This document shows positions 36,753 to 46,851 of a stretch of DNA of 64,000 nucleotides, piece after piece (positions within the stretch are counted from its first letter, which is position 1; each line of letters starts with the position of its first letter). A model generated the notes under the pieces. That model was not told the DNA's origin and made no database searches. It saw only the letters and a program-made list of their open reading frames with translations. The stretch comes from Cinnamomum chago. Its lineage: Eukaryota > Streptophyta > Magnoliopsida > Laurales > Lauraceae. A program made the position numbers and the translations under genes. The DNA lies in the NCBI GenBank assembly GCA_038049695.1, contig CP142456.1, positions 69,343,922-69,407,921 on the forward strand, written 5' to 3'.

Positions 36753-37077
36753 GGGGGTGCTGTCTGCTGTAGGTTGAATCCAAGGCGTTCAAGGGATGTG
36801 GGTTCATCCATTAGGCACACATTCATTTTCACCATCTATCCAATTTTATCGGTCATCAGATCTCCATCACATTACATTAAATCTCCACCACACACATTAG
36901 AAAATATCAGCCATTGGATGAGAGAAAAGGTTGAAGAAAGTGAATTGAAGAGAGAGAAAAGGTTTTAAAATACAAGATATTTTTTAATTTTATTTTATTT
37001 AAAAAATACCAACCATTGGATGCTGTGGGTTTAACCCACAACCCTTGGATTCAACCTACAGCAGACCCCCCTCACCC
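36753..37077. mobile_element. Mutator-type MITE with perfect 9-bp target duplication
   Basis: Inverted ends share GTCTGCTGTAGGTTGAATCC(AAGG); the left end starts GGGGGTGCT and the right end, inverted, GGGTGAGGGG. GTTATTTAT flanks it exactly on both sides (36744-36752 and 37078-37086). At 325 bp it has no coding capacity. Confidence 0.85.
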
Positions 37078-37086
37078 GTTATTTAT

Positions 37087-38037
37087 AGCCCACTATGGAT
37101 GTAAAGATTATGTTGTTAGTTTCTATATGTGTACAGTTGAAATCCATAGCTCACTGTGCAAGATCATTGCCATGATTTATCCTGTGGACCAAAAAGATTT
37201 AAAAATGATAGCAGTGAGACACAATGACCTGCCAACTCAAATACAAACCCACTAAATTTCAAGGTTGATGGGTCTCTCTCTCAAACTTTTTTTTTATCTT
37301 AATGTGCTGCTAGCTGATATCTCATCTCACCCTTACAAACATTCTCAATCCAATTAAAACATTGCATAGTTTGAATCCAATTAATAATTGTCTAATTTGG
37401 AGTTAGTTTATACTTGCAGTGGGTCCACTAATTTGACTCTGTTATTACTTAATTCTGCTCATTGGATCTTCTAAGTCCTACCAATCCATCCCAATTTCAG
37501 ACTAATTATTTTTAGGGAATTTTAAATTAGGGTTTTGGTTGACATATTGAGCCCATTAACTAATAAATTGGTTATGGGTTGACCCAGTTGACCTCCAAAA
37601 CGCAACATACATTTGGCCACCCTTAATTGCGTATCTTTATTTTTCTTCTGTCCGTATTACCATCTCTGTTGGAAAATGGGTCCATGTTAATACTGATTTC
37701 AAAGATGAAAATGGGTGGTCCATATACCTGGGACACGTTATACCCAGGCATAGATTAGAGGGGTTGGTTTCCCTATCTGCAGTCTTTTGGATCAATTACT
37801 GCATAAACAAAAGTGAATATATGGGGACTTTAATTAGATTATTATGCCCATGTCTTAAATGCACAAGGGTGAGTAAGGCACGTCACATTTACAAAAGTTC
37901 ACCTCAAAAGTTGTGAGCTCGACTGGATTAGGTGCCGTGCTGATTGGATTAGACCATCCTTTTATTAATGATTTTGGATATGGCATATCGGCTCCAGCCG
38001 ACACAATTCCCAACACGATATTATATCTGACTTCCCT
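37087..38037. other. Spacer, no gene seen
   Basis: No gene, repeat or bounded element recognised in this AT-rich stretch. Confidence 0.4.
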
Positions 38038-38463
38038 GTTTGGTTAGGGTGTTAGTAAATGCACCCACTCTATTACCTCTAGTGGTAATAGAGCAGGTAT
38101 AAAAGTACAAGTTCCATCTAAAAAAAACTTACTGATTATACCGTCATAAGAGTCCCATCCTTGCTTTTTACAGCTGTGTACTAGGGCTGTCTCTTTTAAT
38201 TGTCAAGTACTCTTTTAATTGTCAAGTACACCTAACTACAACCACACTACACTGCATTACACGTAGGGGATTGAAAGTTTTTTTTTTTTTTTTTTGTTGT
38301 TGTTGACACGGGTCTTTCGGTTGGTCCTTGGACGTGGGGCCCTTGGACGACAAGACCGGACGGCACTGGCATCTTAGTTTTGCTTGTCCTCTGTCATGCT
38401 CATCAAGAAAATAAATGAGTGTCAAATGGTGTACTTAAGTAAACCTCATTTCACTAGTAGCTA

Positions 38464-38524
38464 CAGGGAATATATTCTCTGCAGGGAATATATTCTCTAA
38501 AAATAGAGAATATATTCTCTATTA
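38464..38524 (+). promoter_or_regulatory. Three palindromic GAATATATTC repeats upstream of the transposase TATA box
   Basis: GGAATATATTCTCT occurs twice and AGAGAATATATTCTCT once, at about 38467, 38484 and 38506. Each core GAATATATTC is self-complementary. They lie about 40-100 bp before the TATA box at 38565 and could be protein-binding sites controlling the MULE promoter. Confidence 0.45.
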
Positions 38525-38564
38525 AAGTATGTTTTTTTAGTTCCATCATATCTGTGTTTTAGTC

Positions 38565-38572
38565 TATATATA
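38565..38572 (+). promoter_or_regulatory. TATA box of the MULE transposase gene
   Basis: TATATATA lies 45-52 bp before the first ATG of the transposase gene at 38617. Confidence 0.5.
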
Positions 38573-38904
38573 CATAGATATGGTTCTTCTTGGCAATATG
38601 CATACTGGTAGAAGATATGAATTTGGATCAACTGAGAATTTGGGCAAATGATCTGCGATTGTCAAGCGGTTCAAGTGAGCAGGTAAATATTTAATTCTTT
38701 AATTATTTCAGGAAATATATTTTTTATTAAGGGTTAAAAGCACTATAACTACTTGTACTTTGGCCGTTTTGCAGAGTGACCCCTGTACTTTAGTATTTGT
38801 GACTAAACCTACCTGTAGTTTTAATTGACATGCAAATACTAACTGCCATGACGGAATCAAGAAAATGACGAATTTACCCCTCCATATATCAGTTTCACTC
38901 TTCA

Positions 38905-39102
38905 CTATTTTTGCTCATTTTCCCCCTTTTCACTTGCTGTTAGGGTTCTGGGTGATTTTGGGCAAAACCGCAGCAGCAGCCCTTGAAGGATGCGGCGGCG
39001 GGAGGAGGAGCGGTGGTGGTGGCGGTAGTGGTAGTGGTTGTGGGGTTGGTGAGGCGCAGCAGGATAGTGCTCTCCTCCGTTCATGTTAGCAAGGGTCGTC
39101 AT
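38905..39102 (-). pseudogene. GC-rich captured segment, possible 5' exon of an unknown gene
   Basis: On the minus strand an ATG at 39102 opens a 65-codon frame with H/Y/P-rich then S/R-rich sequence and a following K-G-C-C-C-G-F-like string in a neighbouring frame. GC content is well above the surroundings. The layout recalls LEA/NHL-type proteins, but the resemblance is weak. It lies beside the S-domain fragment in the Pack-MULE and would be a second captured gene piece. Confidence 0.25.
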
Positions 39103-39156
39103 TTCTCCTCTTCCTTCCTCCTCTGATTTTCTTTTCTTTTTTGTGAATCTTGGTAG

Positions 39157-40293
39157 TTAGAATTCTTCAACACAACCAATTCATTAAGGAGGTATGTTGG
39201 AGTATGGTACAACAATATCTCAAATCGAACTGTTGTATGGGTAGCCAACAGAGATACCCCCCTCACAGATTCCCCTGGCAAACTGACTATTGGATCCACC
39301 GGCAATCTCCACATTATAGACGGCACCGGCACCGATATCTGGTCGACGAATACTTCGATGCCGGCATCATGTAACTGGTCAATTGCAGTTCTTGATGATA
39401 CAGGCAATCTGATTCTTCGTGCATTTGATGCTTCCAACAACTTCGAAGATGTGTGGGCGAGCTTTGCTCATCCAACTGATACATTCTTGCCAGGGATGAA
39501 TGTGAAGGTAACCGAGCTGTTTACGTCGTGGAGCGCGGCTGATGACCCGTCAACGGGGAACTTTACGATCGGCATGGATCCATCGGGGACGAACCAGATC
39601 GTCATATGGGAGGGCGGGATAAAGCGGTGGCGAAGCGGGCAGTGGGATGGCCAAGTTTTCATAGGAATCACAGGTATGAGACCCTTAAATCGCTATGGTT
39701 TCAACCTCATCAATGAGACTGTCAGTTTCACCAACTATGACCCATCAACACCCATGAGGTTTGTGATGAGATGGGATGGTGTGGAGGAGCAATTGATATG
39801 GAATGAGAGCAACCAGTCATGGGTTGTGAGGTGGGCACAACCCAAAAGCCAATGTGAATTCTATGGACAGTGTGGGGCGTTTGGAGTTTGTAGTGATGAT
39901 AGAACAAGCACTAACATGTGTAGTTGTTTGAGGGGGTTTGTGCAAAGGAATGCGAACGATTGGGGAAGTGGGTGTGTCAGGAGAAGGGACTTGGTGGAGT
40001 GTGGGAGTAATAGGAGTGAGACAGATGGGCTTGTGAGGGTGGGTGGGGTGAAATTGCCGGATTCCTCGAATTGGATTCTGGTAAACAGGGGGAGTGATGA
40101 ATGTGAGGAGAGGTGCTTGGGGAATTGCAGTTGCAAGGCTTATGCCTATGTGAGTGGGATTGGGTGCTTAACATGGGCTGTGGATTTGATGGATGTGATC
40201 ACTCTGGACGGTGCTAGGAATGATTTGTATCTGCGTCTTGCCCGATCTGAACTAGGCAGGTTTTTTTTTTCCACAGTGGAGCTCATCAAATGA
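39157..40293 (+). pseudogene. Captured S-domain exon of a G-type lectin receptor-like kinase
   Basis: The frame is open from 39157 after a TAG stop at 39154, with an internal ATG at 39358. It encodes the second half of a B-lectin domain (R-Y-V-G-V-W-Y, V-V-W-V-A-N-R-D-T-P, N-L-I-L), the S-locus glycoprotein domain (W-S-A-A-D-D-P-S-T-G, W-R-S-G-Q-W-D-G), an EGF-like segment (C-E-F-Y-G-Q-C-G-A-F-G-V-C) and a PAN domain (C-L-G-N-C-S-C-K-A-Y-A-Y). It reaches S-E-L-G at 40258, where family genes have the end of exon 1; a GT donor follows and the frame runs into flanking DNA. Signal peptide, transmembrane segment and kinase are absent. The reading frame is otherwise intact, which suggests recent capture or some constraint. 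Confidence 0.85.
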
Positions 40294-43200
40294 ATGATCT
40301 GGAGCAGTGAAAGGTGGATATTTGCCATTCTAGGCTGGTTCAAGGGCAAATAGGTCTTTTTGGGCGAATATTTTGGCGCCGTATGCGCCAAACACATTAT
40401 ATACGACCTACACCGTTAATACTAACAAAATCCGTCCATTTTGCATGTCAACTAAAACTACAGGTAGGTTTAGTCACAAATACCAAAGTTCAGGGATCAC
40501 TCTGCAAAACGGCCAAAGTCCAGGTCGGTATAGTGCTTTTTTCCCTTTTATTAATTGCAGATGCTCAAGTGAATGTATATTGTTGTTAGGATGATATTCT
40601 CAGAAACGAAATAAAACAAGAAGAGAAAAATGTGGATGAAAATGTTACAAACGAATTTTCCACGGACATGGTATGATATTAATTCAATTCCAATTATGTT
40701 TTATTTTGTCAATTTTTATTAAAAAGTTGTTAATTTCTAACAGAATGAATACATTTTCAGATATTTAATTCGCGTCAATCTCTAATTGATTGGATTCAAA
40801 ATACTGGACGCAATTTAGGATATATCATCGTCATTAAAAGGTCAGAGACTAGTATAATCGGGAAAAGTTCTAGATTGTTGTTCCAATGTGATCGTGGTGG
40901 CACATACAGAAGCAAGAAAACTTCCACAAAGGTTACAGGCACAAAAAAAAATGATTGTCCTTTCAGAGTGAAAGGGGTGAAATTGCAAACAGGTGATGAC
41001 TAGATGGCAAGGGTAGTATGTGGAACACATAACCATGCCCCTGCATCATATATGGAGGGACATCCATACCCCGGTCGGCTCTCTGAATCAGAAATCTAAT
41101 TGACGGTACATCTGTCTACGAAAAATGTAAAGCCAAGAGATATCTTGACATCATTGAAGAAGCAGAATCCGGATAACATGTCTACCATTGAGACCATATA
41201 CAATGTACGCAAGAAATTTCGGATTGCAGAGAAAGCCGGTAAAACCCAGATGCAAGTTGTCATGTCATTCCTACAACGTGAAGGATACATTTTCGAGAGT
41301 CGAACAAATGCTGTAACCAATGACCTTGAAGATTTATTCTTCGCACATCCAGGATCTTTAGAGCGATGGCGTGCATTCCCGCACGTGTTATTGATGGACG
41401 CAACATATAAAACAAATAGGTACTGCTTTTCTTTGTTTTTTTTTTTTACTCATTTCTCTTTCCCAGCTTTCGTGTTCATTTTACTTGTCTCCTTTTAATG
41501 AATATTCTTGATACTGATAAAAAAAATAATAAACAGGTACATGATGCCTCTCCTTGAGATTGTTGGCGTGATGGCAACTAATATGACATTTTGCGTAACA
41601 TTCGTGTTCATGCACTCAGAAAAAGTGTTCAATTATACTTGGGCTTTAAGGTGTCTGCAGTCAACAATGGATGGATGCACCGGTCCGCAAGTTATTGTCA
41701 CGGACAGAGAGTTGGCTTTGATGAATGCGTCTGCCAAGGTATTTCCCGATGCTAAGAAATTACTCTGTAGGTGGCACATTTATAGGAGTATTTTGAGTAA
41801 GTCCAGACCATCAATAACAGACAAGAAATCCTGGAATGCATTCTACAAAATGTGGAATATGTTGCTGAAATCTGAAACTGAGAATGCCTATGTGTGCAAA
41901 TTGGCGGACCTTGAGGTAGTGTTGCAAAACTTTCCAGGTATTATTAATTATCTTAAGGATGTATGGTTGACACCGTATAAGGAGATGTTTGTATCCGCCT
42001 GGACTGACAGATATCTGCATTTTGGAAACCAGACAACTAATAGAGTCGAGAGCCAGCATGCGAAGTTGAAACGATACTTGGAGTCATCACAGTCAGATTT
42101 GGAGATATTGCTGTTGTTTATTCACCAAGTCATCCAATCACAGGACATAGCTATCAAAGCAAGTATTGAGCAAAGCAAAACTATCGTCCAACATCGATTC
42201 AATATACCGCACTTCCAGGAATTATGTGGTTTCGTTTCAAGTCACGCATTGCATCTGATTTTGAATGAATTTGAGCGGTCTAAGGATGTCGGAGAAGTTT
42301 CCTACAAATGCGGATGTCGACTTCGTACGAGCTACGGACTGCCATGTATGCACGAGCAAGCAATATATTTGAACAATGGTCGTCTCATACCAATTGATTC
42401 CATAGATAAATTTTGGAGAAAACTTGACTTATCACCGTGTGTGTCTCTTCAAGACGATGACATCGATTGTGACGTCGAGCTACAAGTGTTCACGAAACAG
42501 TTTCAGCAGCAAACAAGGCATGGTAAATTCAATCTTTTGAGGAAGTTGAAGGAGATAATCACACCATCAACAACTTCAATTCGTGAACCTGCTGTTAACA
42601 CGAACACTCGTGGACGGCCCTCCTCGAAAAAAAAAGTTGCAGCAAATATTTTCCAGTTTCAGGAACCAGCGAGACACAGTTGCTCCTCTATTTACAACAA
42701 CTTTGTACATGCATATGTTCATCAGGTTCCACATATATTACATCCTTACATTATGCATGTACAAGACGTAAAACCTGATGGAAATTGCGGATTTCGGGCG
42801 ATAGCTGTCGGTCTTGGTCTTCACGAAGATGCATGGCCAACTATCCGGTTAACTTAATAGAAGAATTGCACACATTCAGGACACAGTATGTCGCAATATT
42901 TGATAGTGATGACCAGTGGACTCGTGTTTACAACTCACTGAACTTTTTTGCATTAGATAGAGGAACAGCGATTGAGCATTGGATGACCATGCCAGATATG
43001 GGTCTCTTAATTGCTTCGAGGTTCAATGTGATATTACACGTTTTAAGTGCTGCACAGAGCTTTACGTATTTGCCACTTCAATCTACTCTACCACCGTCGA
43101 ATCAACATGTTACTATTGCTATCGTGTATGTAAATAATAATCACTATGTCCAGGTTGCATTGACAGATGGTTACCCGATGCCTCCCATTATGCCTCAATG

Positions 43201-43729
43201 GGTTCACTTCAGGCATGATTGTGCAGCTGCATGGGCTACCCCGTATACGGAGCGAATTAATGCGTTCATGCAATATATGCGTTTTAGGTTTCCTTCTTAA
43301 ACCACTGTGTTGGATTATTAGGAATGTAATATGTTTTAATATGTTTGAATAAATTTGTTTTAAATATCCAAGACTTTTGAGATTAAGAAATTTTTTGTGT
43401 TATTAGTGTGAACCTACACTCTAACCAAATTATGCCTTACTTTCAAATTAAGATGACGTCAAAAATCATAATGCGTTCACGGGTGTATTTACCACCAGCC
43501 TAAAAGAAAAGCAGCCTGGCAAGAAACATGCATGTCCAATTTATTTATTGATCGCTTTGCATTTTGTGCTATCTTGCAGCAATTTCAAACTTGGGTCCAT
43601 TGTAATATTCCAGCCACAGTTAAAAGGAGAAAACGACGATAACACATGAGTAATTACATTCTTGCACATGCCGAGAAACCACAAAAAAACCGAGACGCCC
43701 AATACAGGGAGGTCGGTAGTCAAACACAG

Positions 43730-43835
43730 ACCACAAAAAACAAAAAACTCACATCATAAAACAAAGCATCAACTCACATACCACAAAAAACAAAAAATCA
43801 CATCATGAAACAAAGCATCAACTCACATATAGGGT
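43730..43835. repeat. Two-copy tandem repeat, about 51 bp
   Basis: The phrase ACCACAAAAAACAAAAAA(C)TCACATCAT(A/G)AAACAAAGCATCAACTCACAT, described here by its start ACCACAAAAAACAAAAAA, occurs twice in tandem just inside the right end of the MULE. Confidence 0.7.
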
Positions 43836-44117
43836 GGGTGTATGGACTAAATAGGGTGGGTGCATTTACCACCAGCCGTTTGGTTATGACAACCCTATGA
43901 GTCTACCTTTTCATGCCAAGTTTGTAGGCCTATGAAAACTTTTCTTTTTTATTATTATTTTCAAGTTAATATTAGTATTTTATAGACAAGGACAAAAGTA
44001 TACAAAAGGGAATCTCTTTTAGGACAATACAAGCACAACACCACCCTTCCTCAGCACAACACCACCAATAGCACCAGAAAACAGAAAGAAAAAGAAAAAA
44101 CGAGGTTCGAATAGAAA

Positions 44118-44531
44118 ATAATAGGCAAACATGCATTTAAACGGAAATCCGTATAAGATTTTTTATTTTTTATTTATCATTTTTTTGTTGGTTGAATTTG
44201 ACTTCAGTTTTCAACGATGTACGTCGAATTGGACCTTGGGATAGAAAGTGTTCTTAATACATTTTAGTTCTTTGCGTTGAATTTAACCTTGTAAAAAACA
44301 CCCGAAGGTTGCATTCGACGAGAAATGTATATGAGTTTTTCTGACTTTAGGTATTGGAACGGCATAGTTGATTGTACATTTCCGATTGAATGCGATATTC
44401 AGATGTTTCTTACAAGGTCGAGTTCAACGCAGAGAACTAAAATGTATTAATGTTACTTTCTATCTCAGGGTCGAATTTGACAAAAAAAGGAATTTTGTAT
44501 GGATTCTTGTTAGGTGCATGTTTGCTTAATG
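44118..44531. mobile_element. Long-arm foldback element (about 410 bp)
   Basis: The left arm (about 44118-44335) and right arm (about 44380-44531) are inverted copies. Outer words AGGCAAACATGC and GCATGTTTGCT pair, and inside both carry AATACATTTTAGTTCT...GCGTTGAA...CCTTGTAA-type sequence in opposite orientation. It has no coding capacity; the target duplication is not clear. Confidence 0.65.
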
Positions 44532-44589
44532 TTCCTTGTTCGGTGTACTAACCACATAAAGTGGTTTTCCCCTTAAAAACCTCAAAAAA

Positions 44590-45434
44590 AAGAAGAAGAA
44601 GAAGAAGAGAGGAAGCCTACAATTGCGTTAATTCTCTTTCTGCTAGCACCACCAGAGAGTTCAAATACTTAGAAGTTTTTTTAAAAAGGGTAGAAGTTGC
44701 GTTGAAATGATCACTATTAGAAAAAGTCTTTATCCAAAGAATAGAGTTGGTTTTTCTCTTAAAGAAGCTCACAATAAAATAATCTCTAAAGGAGAGAAGA
44801 AGTTCCAGTTTGAAGAGCCACATGGGATAGGTTTAAAAAGCATGTGGTCTGAGTGTGCAAATAGGTCCTAGGCTGCTACAATGTGAGAAGAAACCTCGAG
44901 AATGAGGTAATTTGCTCCTGAACGAATTTGGGCTTGAGTATCGTGAAGGACAACTTCCCATGGCTGAGCTTTATTTCTGAGAATTCGATAGGTACGCTCA
45001 CGCCATACATTCCAATTAAATGCAAGGAAACATAACCTTACCAAAGTAATATCATCTTCATTCCTATGGTCAAATTTAGAAAGGAAGTTTTCTATCTGCT
45101 CAACAATGGGCTTATCTCCTTGGGCAGTAGCATGAAAAGAAGCAACTATAGAATCCTAAATGCTCATGTTGTAGATGCAAGTAGTCAGAATGCGTCTGTA
45201 ACTTTCAGGAGAGCAATTGCAAAGCACACAGATCGAGTCATGGAAATTTTGTTTTGCTGCTAAAACATCTTTAGTCTTCAAGCTATTATGAAGAGCCAAC
45301 CAGGTGGTCATACAATACTTGCTAATAACCCATTTGAATCAAAGAAGATTGCACCAAGAAGAGTTAACCCGTTGAGAGGTATCATGATAGGTGAACTTTA
45401 AGCTAAAGTTGCTCTAGCGTAGAGGAAGACCAGA
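44590..45434 (-). mobile_element. L1 LINE, 3' portion, left of the Sirevirus insertion
   Basis: The minus strand encodes fragments of the L1 C-terminal region: a zf-RVT-like cysteine block (S-I-C-V-L-C near 45240) and L-A-F-N-W-N-V-W-R-E-R-T-Y-R-I-L near 45020-44970. The same element continues at 56313-58205 on the other side of the Sirevirus, whose target duplication CCACC marks the break. Confidence 0.6.
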
Positions 45435-45439
45435 CCACC

Positions 45440-46442
45440 TGTAAAGATTTTAGTTGGCTAATTCATAGGTGTTTGGACAAAACTGAGTTTCTTAAATCAT
45501 GTATTGAGTCTAGGAAATGACTGCCAGAGACTAAAATGAAAAGTTTTCCAAAGAGTCCGGATACTGCTGATTTGCAATGATCGCTCGAGCGACCTTTCAT
45601 TCGCTTGAGCGGACCAAACAGAAGCTTGTTCGCTCGGCCCATCAATGCGTGTGCTCGACCAATCCAGGTTCTGAAATGTAGTTTTGAAGACAGTAAGAGG
45701 TTCGCTAGACGATTGCTCGAGCGAACCTCTCACAGAGATTTGTTCGCTCGACCGCATTTTCCATTCGCTCGACCCATCATGCAACGCTGAACGTCTGTTT
45801 CCAGAGAGCAGTTCGCTCGAGCGAACCCCATGTCCGCTCGAGCGAACCTGGGAACTCTATTTTAGGACAAACTTCTCTTACTAATTCCATTGAAGGAAGT
45901 TACCTGTTTGAAGAAGCATTGGATGCACGAAATATCTCTTATATATAGGCTTTTTATCTCTCCTTTACATACAACTCTGAATCAGAAGAAATACATGAGT
46001 GAGAGAGTTTGAGAGATCCATTGTTCTGCCCCAAGGCTGCCAATACTGTTGCTATGCTGATGATTCAAGTCTTAGTCTGATTCCATTGCTTTTCTTGAAG
46101 ATTCTTTTGTTCAAGCACGGTGAAGATTCATGACGAGCAGTCAACAAGAACTGAAGCAGTCCTTAGGTTGAGTCAGCAACTGAGAAGGGTTGTAAGTTTC
46201 TTGTAATCTTCAAAGTTTTACATAGTGCTTGGTTGTCTGTTGGCCTAGATGGTAAGGCCCGTGGTTTTTTTCCCGAGTACGGTTTTCCACGTATAAATCC
46301 GTGTGTCATTCTCTCTCTTGTGGTTTGATTGCTTAATATGGATTAGGGTTAATTATTAGTTTAATCACTTTTAATTGATATTCATTTGAGATCGTTTGTG
46401 TTGGGACTTTTGCCCGTGTTAAGGCAAGTTTAAGTATTTTCA
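45440..46442 (+). repeat. 5' LTR of the Sirevirus
   Basis: The 1003-bp repeat has a U3 rich in TCGCTCGAGCGA palindromes (45581, 45812, 45835 and variants), a TATA box TATATATA at 45940-45947, and ends in CA directly before the primer-binding site. Confidence 0.9.
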
Positions 46443-46444
46443 AT

Positions 46445-46458
46445 TGGTATCAGAGTAG
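46445..46458 (+). other. Primer-binding site (initiator tRNA-Met type)
   Basis: TGGTATCAGAGTAG starts 3 nt after the LTR end and matches the TGGTATCAGAGC site used by Copia elements for initiator methionine tRNA, apart from its last bases. A duplicate copy lies at 47421-47434. Confidence 0.8.
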
Positions 46459-46515
46459 GTTACACTAATTTACTGTGTGATCAAGTTACTGATCTCTCAT
46501 GGATATCATTAGAGA

Positions 46516-46851
46516 ATGAACTTTTACCAACAAGCCCCCCCCCTTCTAGATGGATCAAATTATTCTTATTAGAAAGGAAGGATGATAGCCTTTTTTAAGG
46601 CCATCGATGACCAGGTCTGGGATATTGTGGTTGATGGATATACTGAACCCACAATGGTTGTTGAAGGACAAACAAAATCAAAACCCAAAGCACAATGGTC
46701 CGCTGATGAAAAGGCTAAATCAAACTGCAATAATAAGGCCATTCATGTTATTTACAATGGTGTTACTCAAATTGAGTTTCATAGGATTTTTGCTTGCACC
46801 ACTGCAAAGGCTGCATGTGATTTGCTTCAAACTGTTCATGAAGGAACATAA
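46516..46851 (+). pseudogene. Sirevirus gag, first truncated copy
   Basis: It starts at ATG 46516, has a stop (TAG) at about 46570, then 89 open codons from 46582 (M-I-A-F-F-K-A-I-D-D-Q-V-W-D-I-V) typical of the Copia gag N-terminus, ending at a TAA at 46849. The copy is cut off at 46902 by the duplication joint. Confidence 0.75.

Larger units (their letters stand above)
38731..40545 (+). mobile_element. Pack-MULE with perfect 9-bp target duplication, nested in the transposase intron
   Basis: About 106-bp inverted terminal repeats: the left arm (38731-38836) and right arm (40440-40545) share long identical stretches such as ACTTTGGCCGTTTTGCAGAG and TATTTGTGACTAAACC. TTTTATTAA flanks it exactly (38722-38730 and 40546-40554). 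It carries no transposase; the interior holds the S-domain exon of a receptor-like kinase and a separate GC-rich gene-like segment. Its termini are unrelated to those of the host MULE, so a different transposase family moved it. Confidence 0.92.
38617..43300 (+). pseudogene. MULE transposase with FAR1-type DNA-binding, SWIM and OTU protease domains, inactivated
   Basis: The first exon starts at ATG 38617 (M-N-L-D-Q-L-R-I-W-A-N-D) and ends at the donor near 38682. Its intron contains the Pack-MULE. Later exons give an FAR1/WRKY-like zinc finger (40770-41050, ending C-G-T-H-N-H) and the MULE catalytic core with D in L-L-M-D-A-T-Y-K (41390), D in V-I-V-T-D-R-E (41700) and E in N-R-V-E-S-Q (42045). 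An intron lies at 41420-41536. A SWIM zinc finger (C-G-C...C-M-H, 42311-42351) follows, then an OTU-like cysteine protease with D-G-N-C-G-F-R-A-I (42778-42804) and a histidine block N-N-H-Y-V-Q-V (43136-43156). Stops near 41002 and 41097 and a one-base frameshift near 42845 disable it. Confidence 0.8.
38047..43877 (+). mobile_element. MULE (FAR1/MuDR type) with transposase-OTU gene, hosting a nested Pack-MULE
   Basis: The left end GGGTGTTAGTAAATGCACCC and the inverted right end GGCTGGTGGTAAATGCACCC match at 24 of the first 28 positions. GTTTGGTTA flanks the element perfectly on both sides (38038-38046 and 43878-43886), a 9-bp Mutator target duplication. Without the nested 1.8-kb element and its target duplication the body is about 4 kb and is filled by one transposase gene on the plus strand. 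An additional terminus-like copy occurs inside at 43481-43500. Confidence 0.88.

Noticed and set aside
39358..40293. Treating the S-domain frame as a functional receptor gene
   Set aside because: It lacks the signal peptide, first lectin half, membrane segment and kinase, and lies within Pack-MULE termini.
42840..42860. An intron to explain the frame change in the OTU domain
   Set aside because: The alignment of the two frames is continuous with only one base missing and no GT-AG pair, so a frameshift is simpler.
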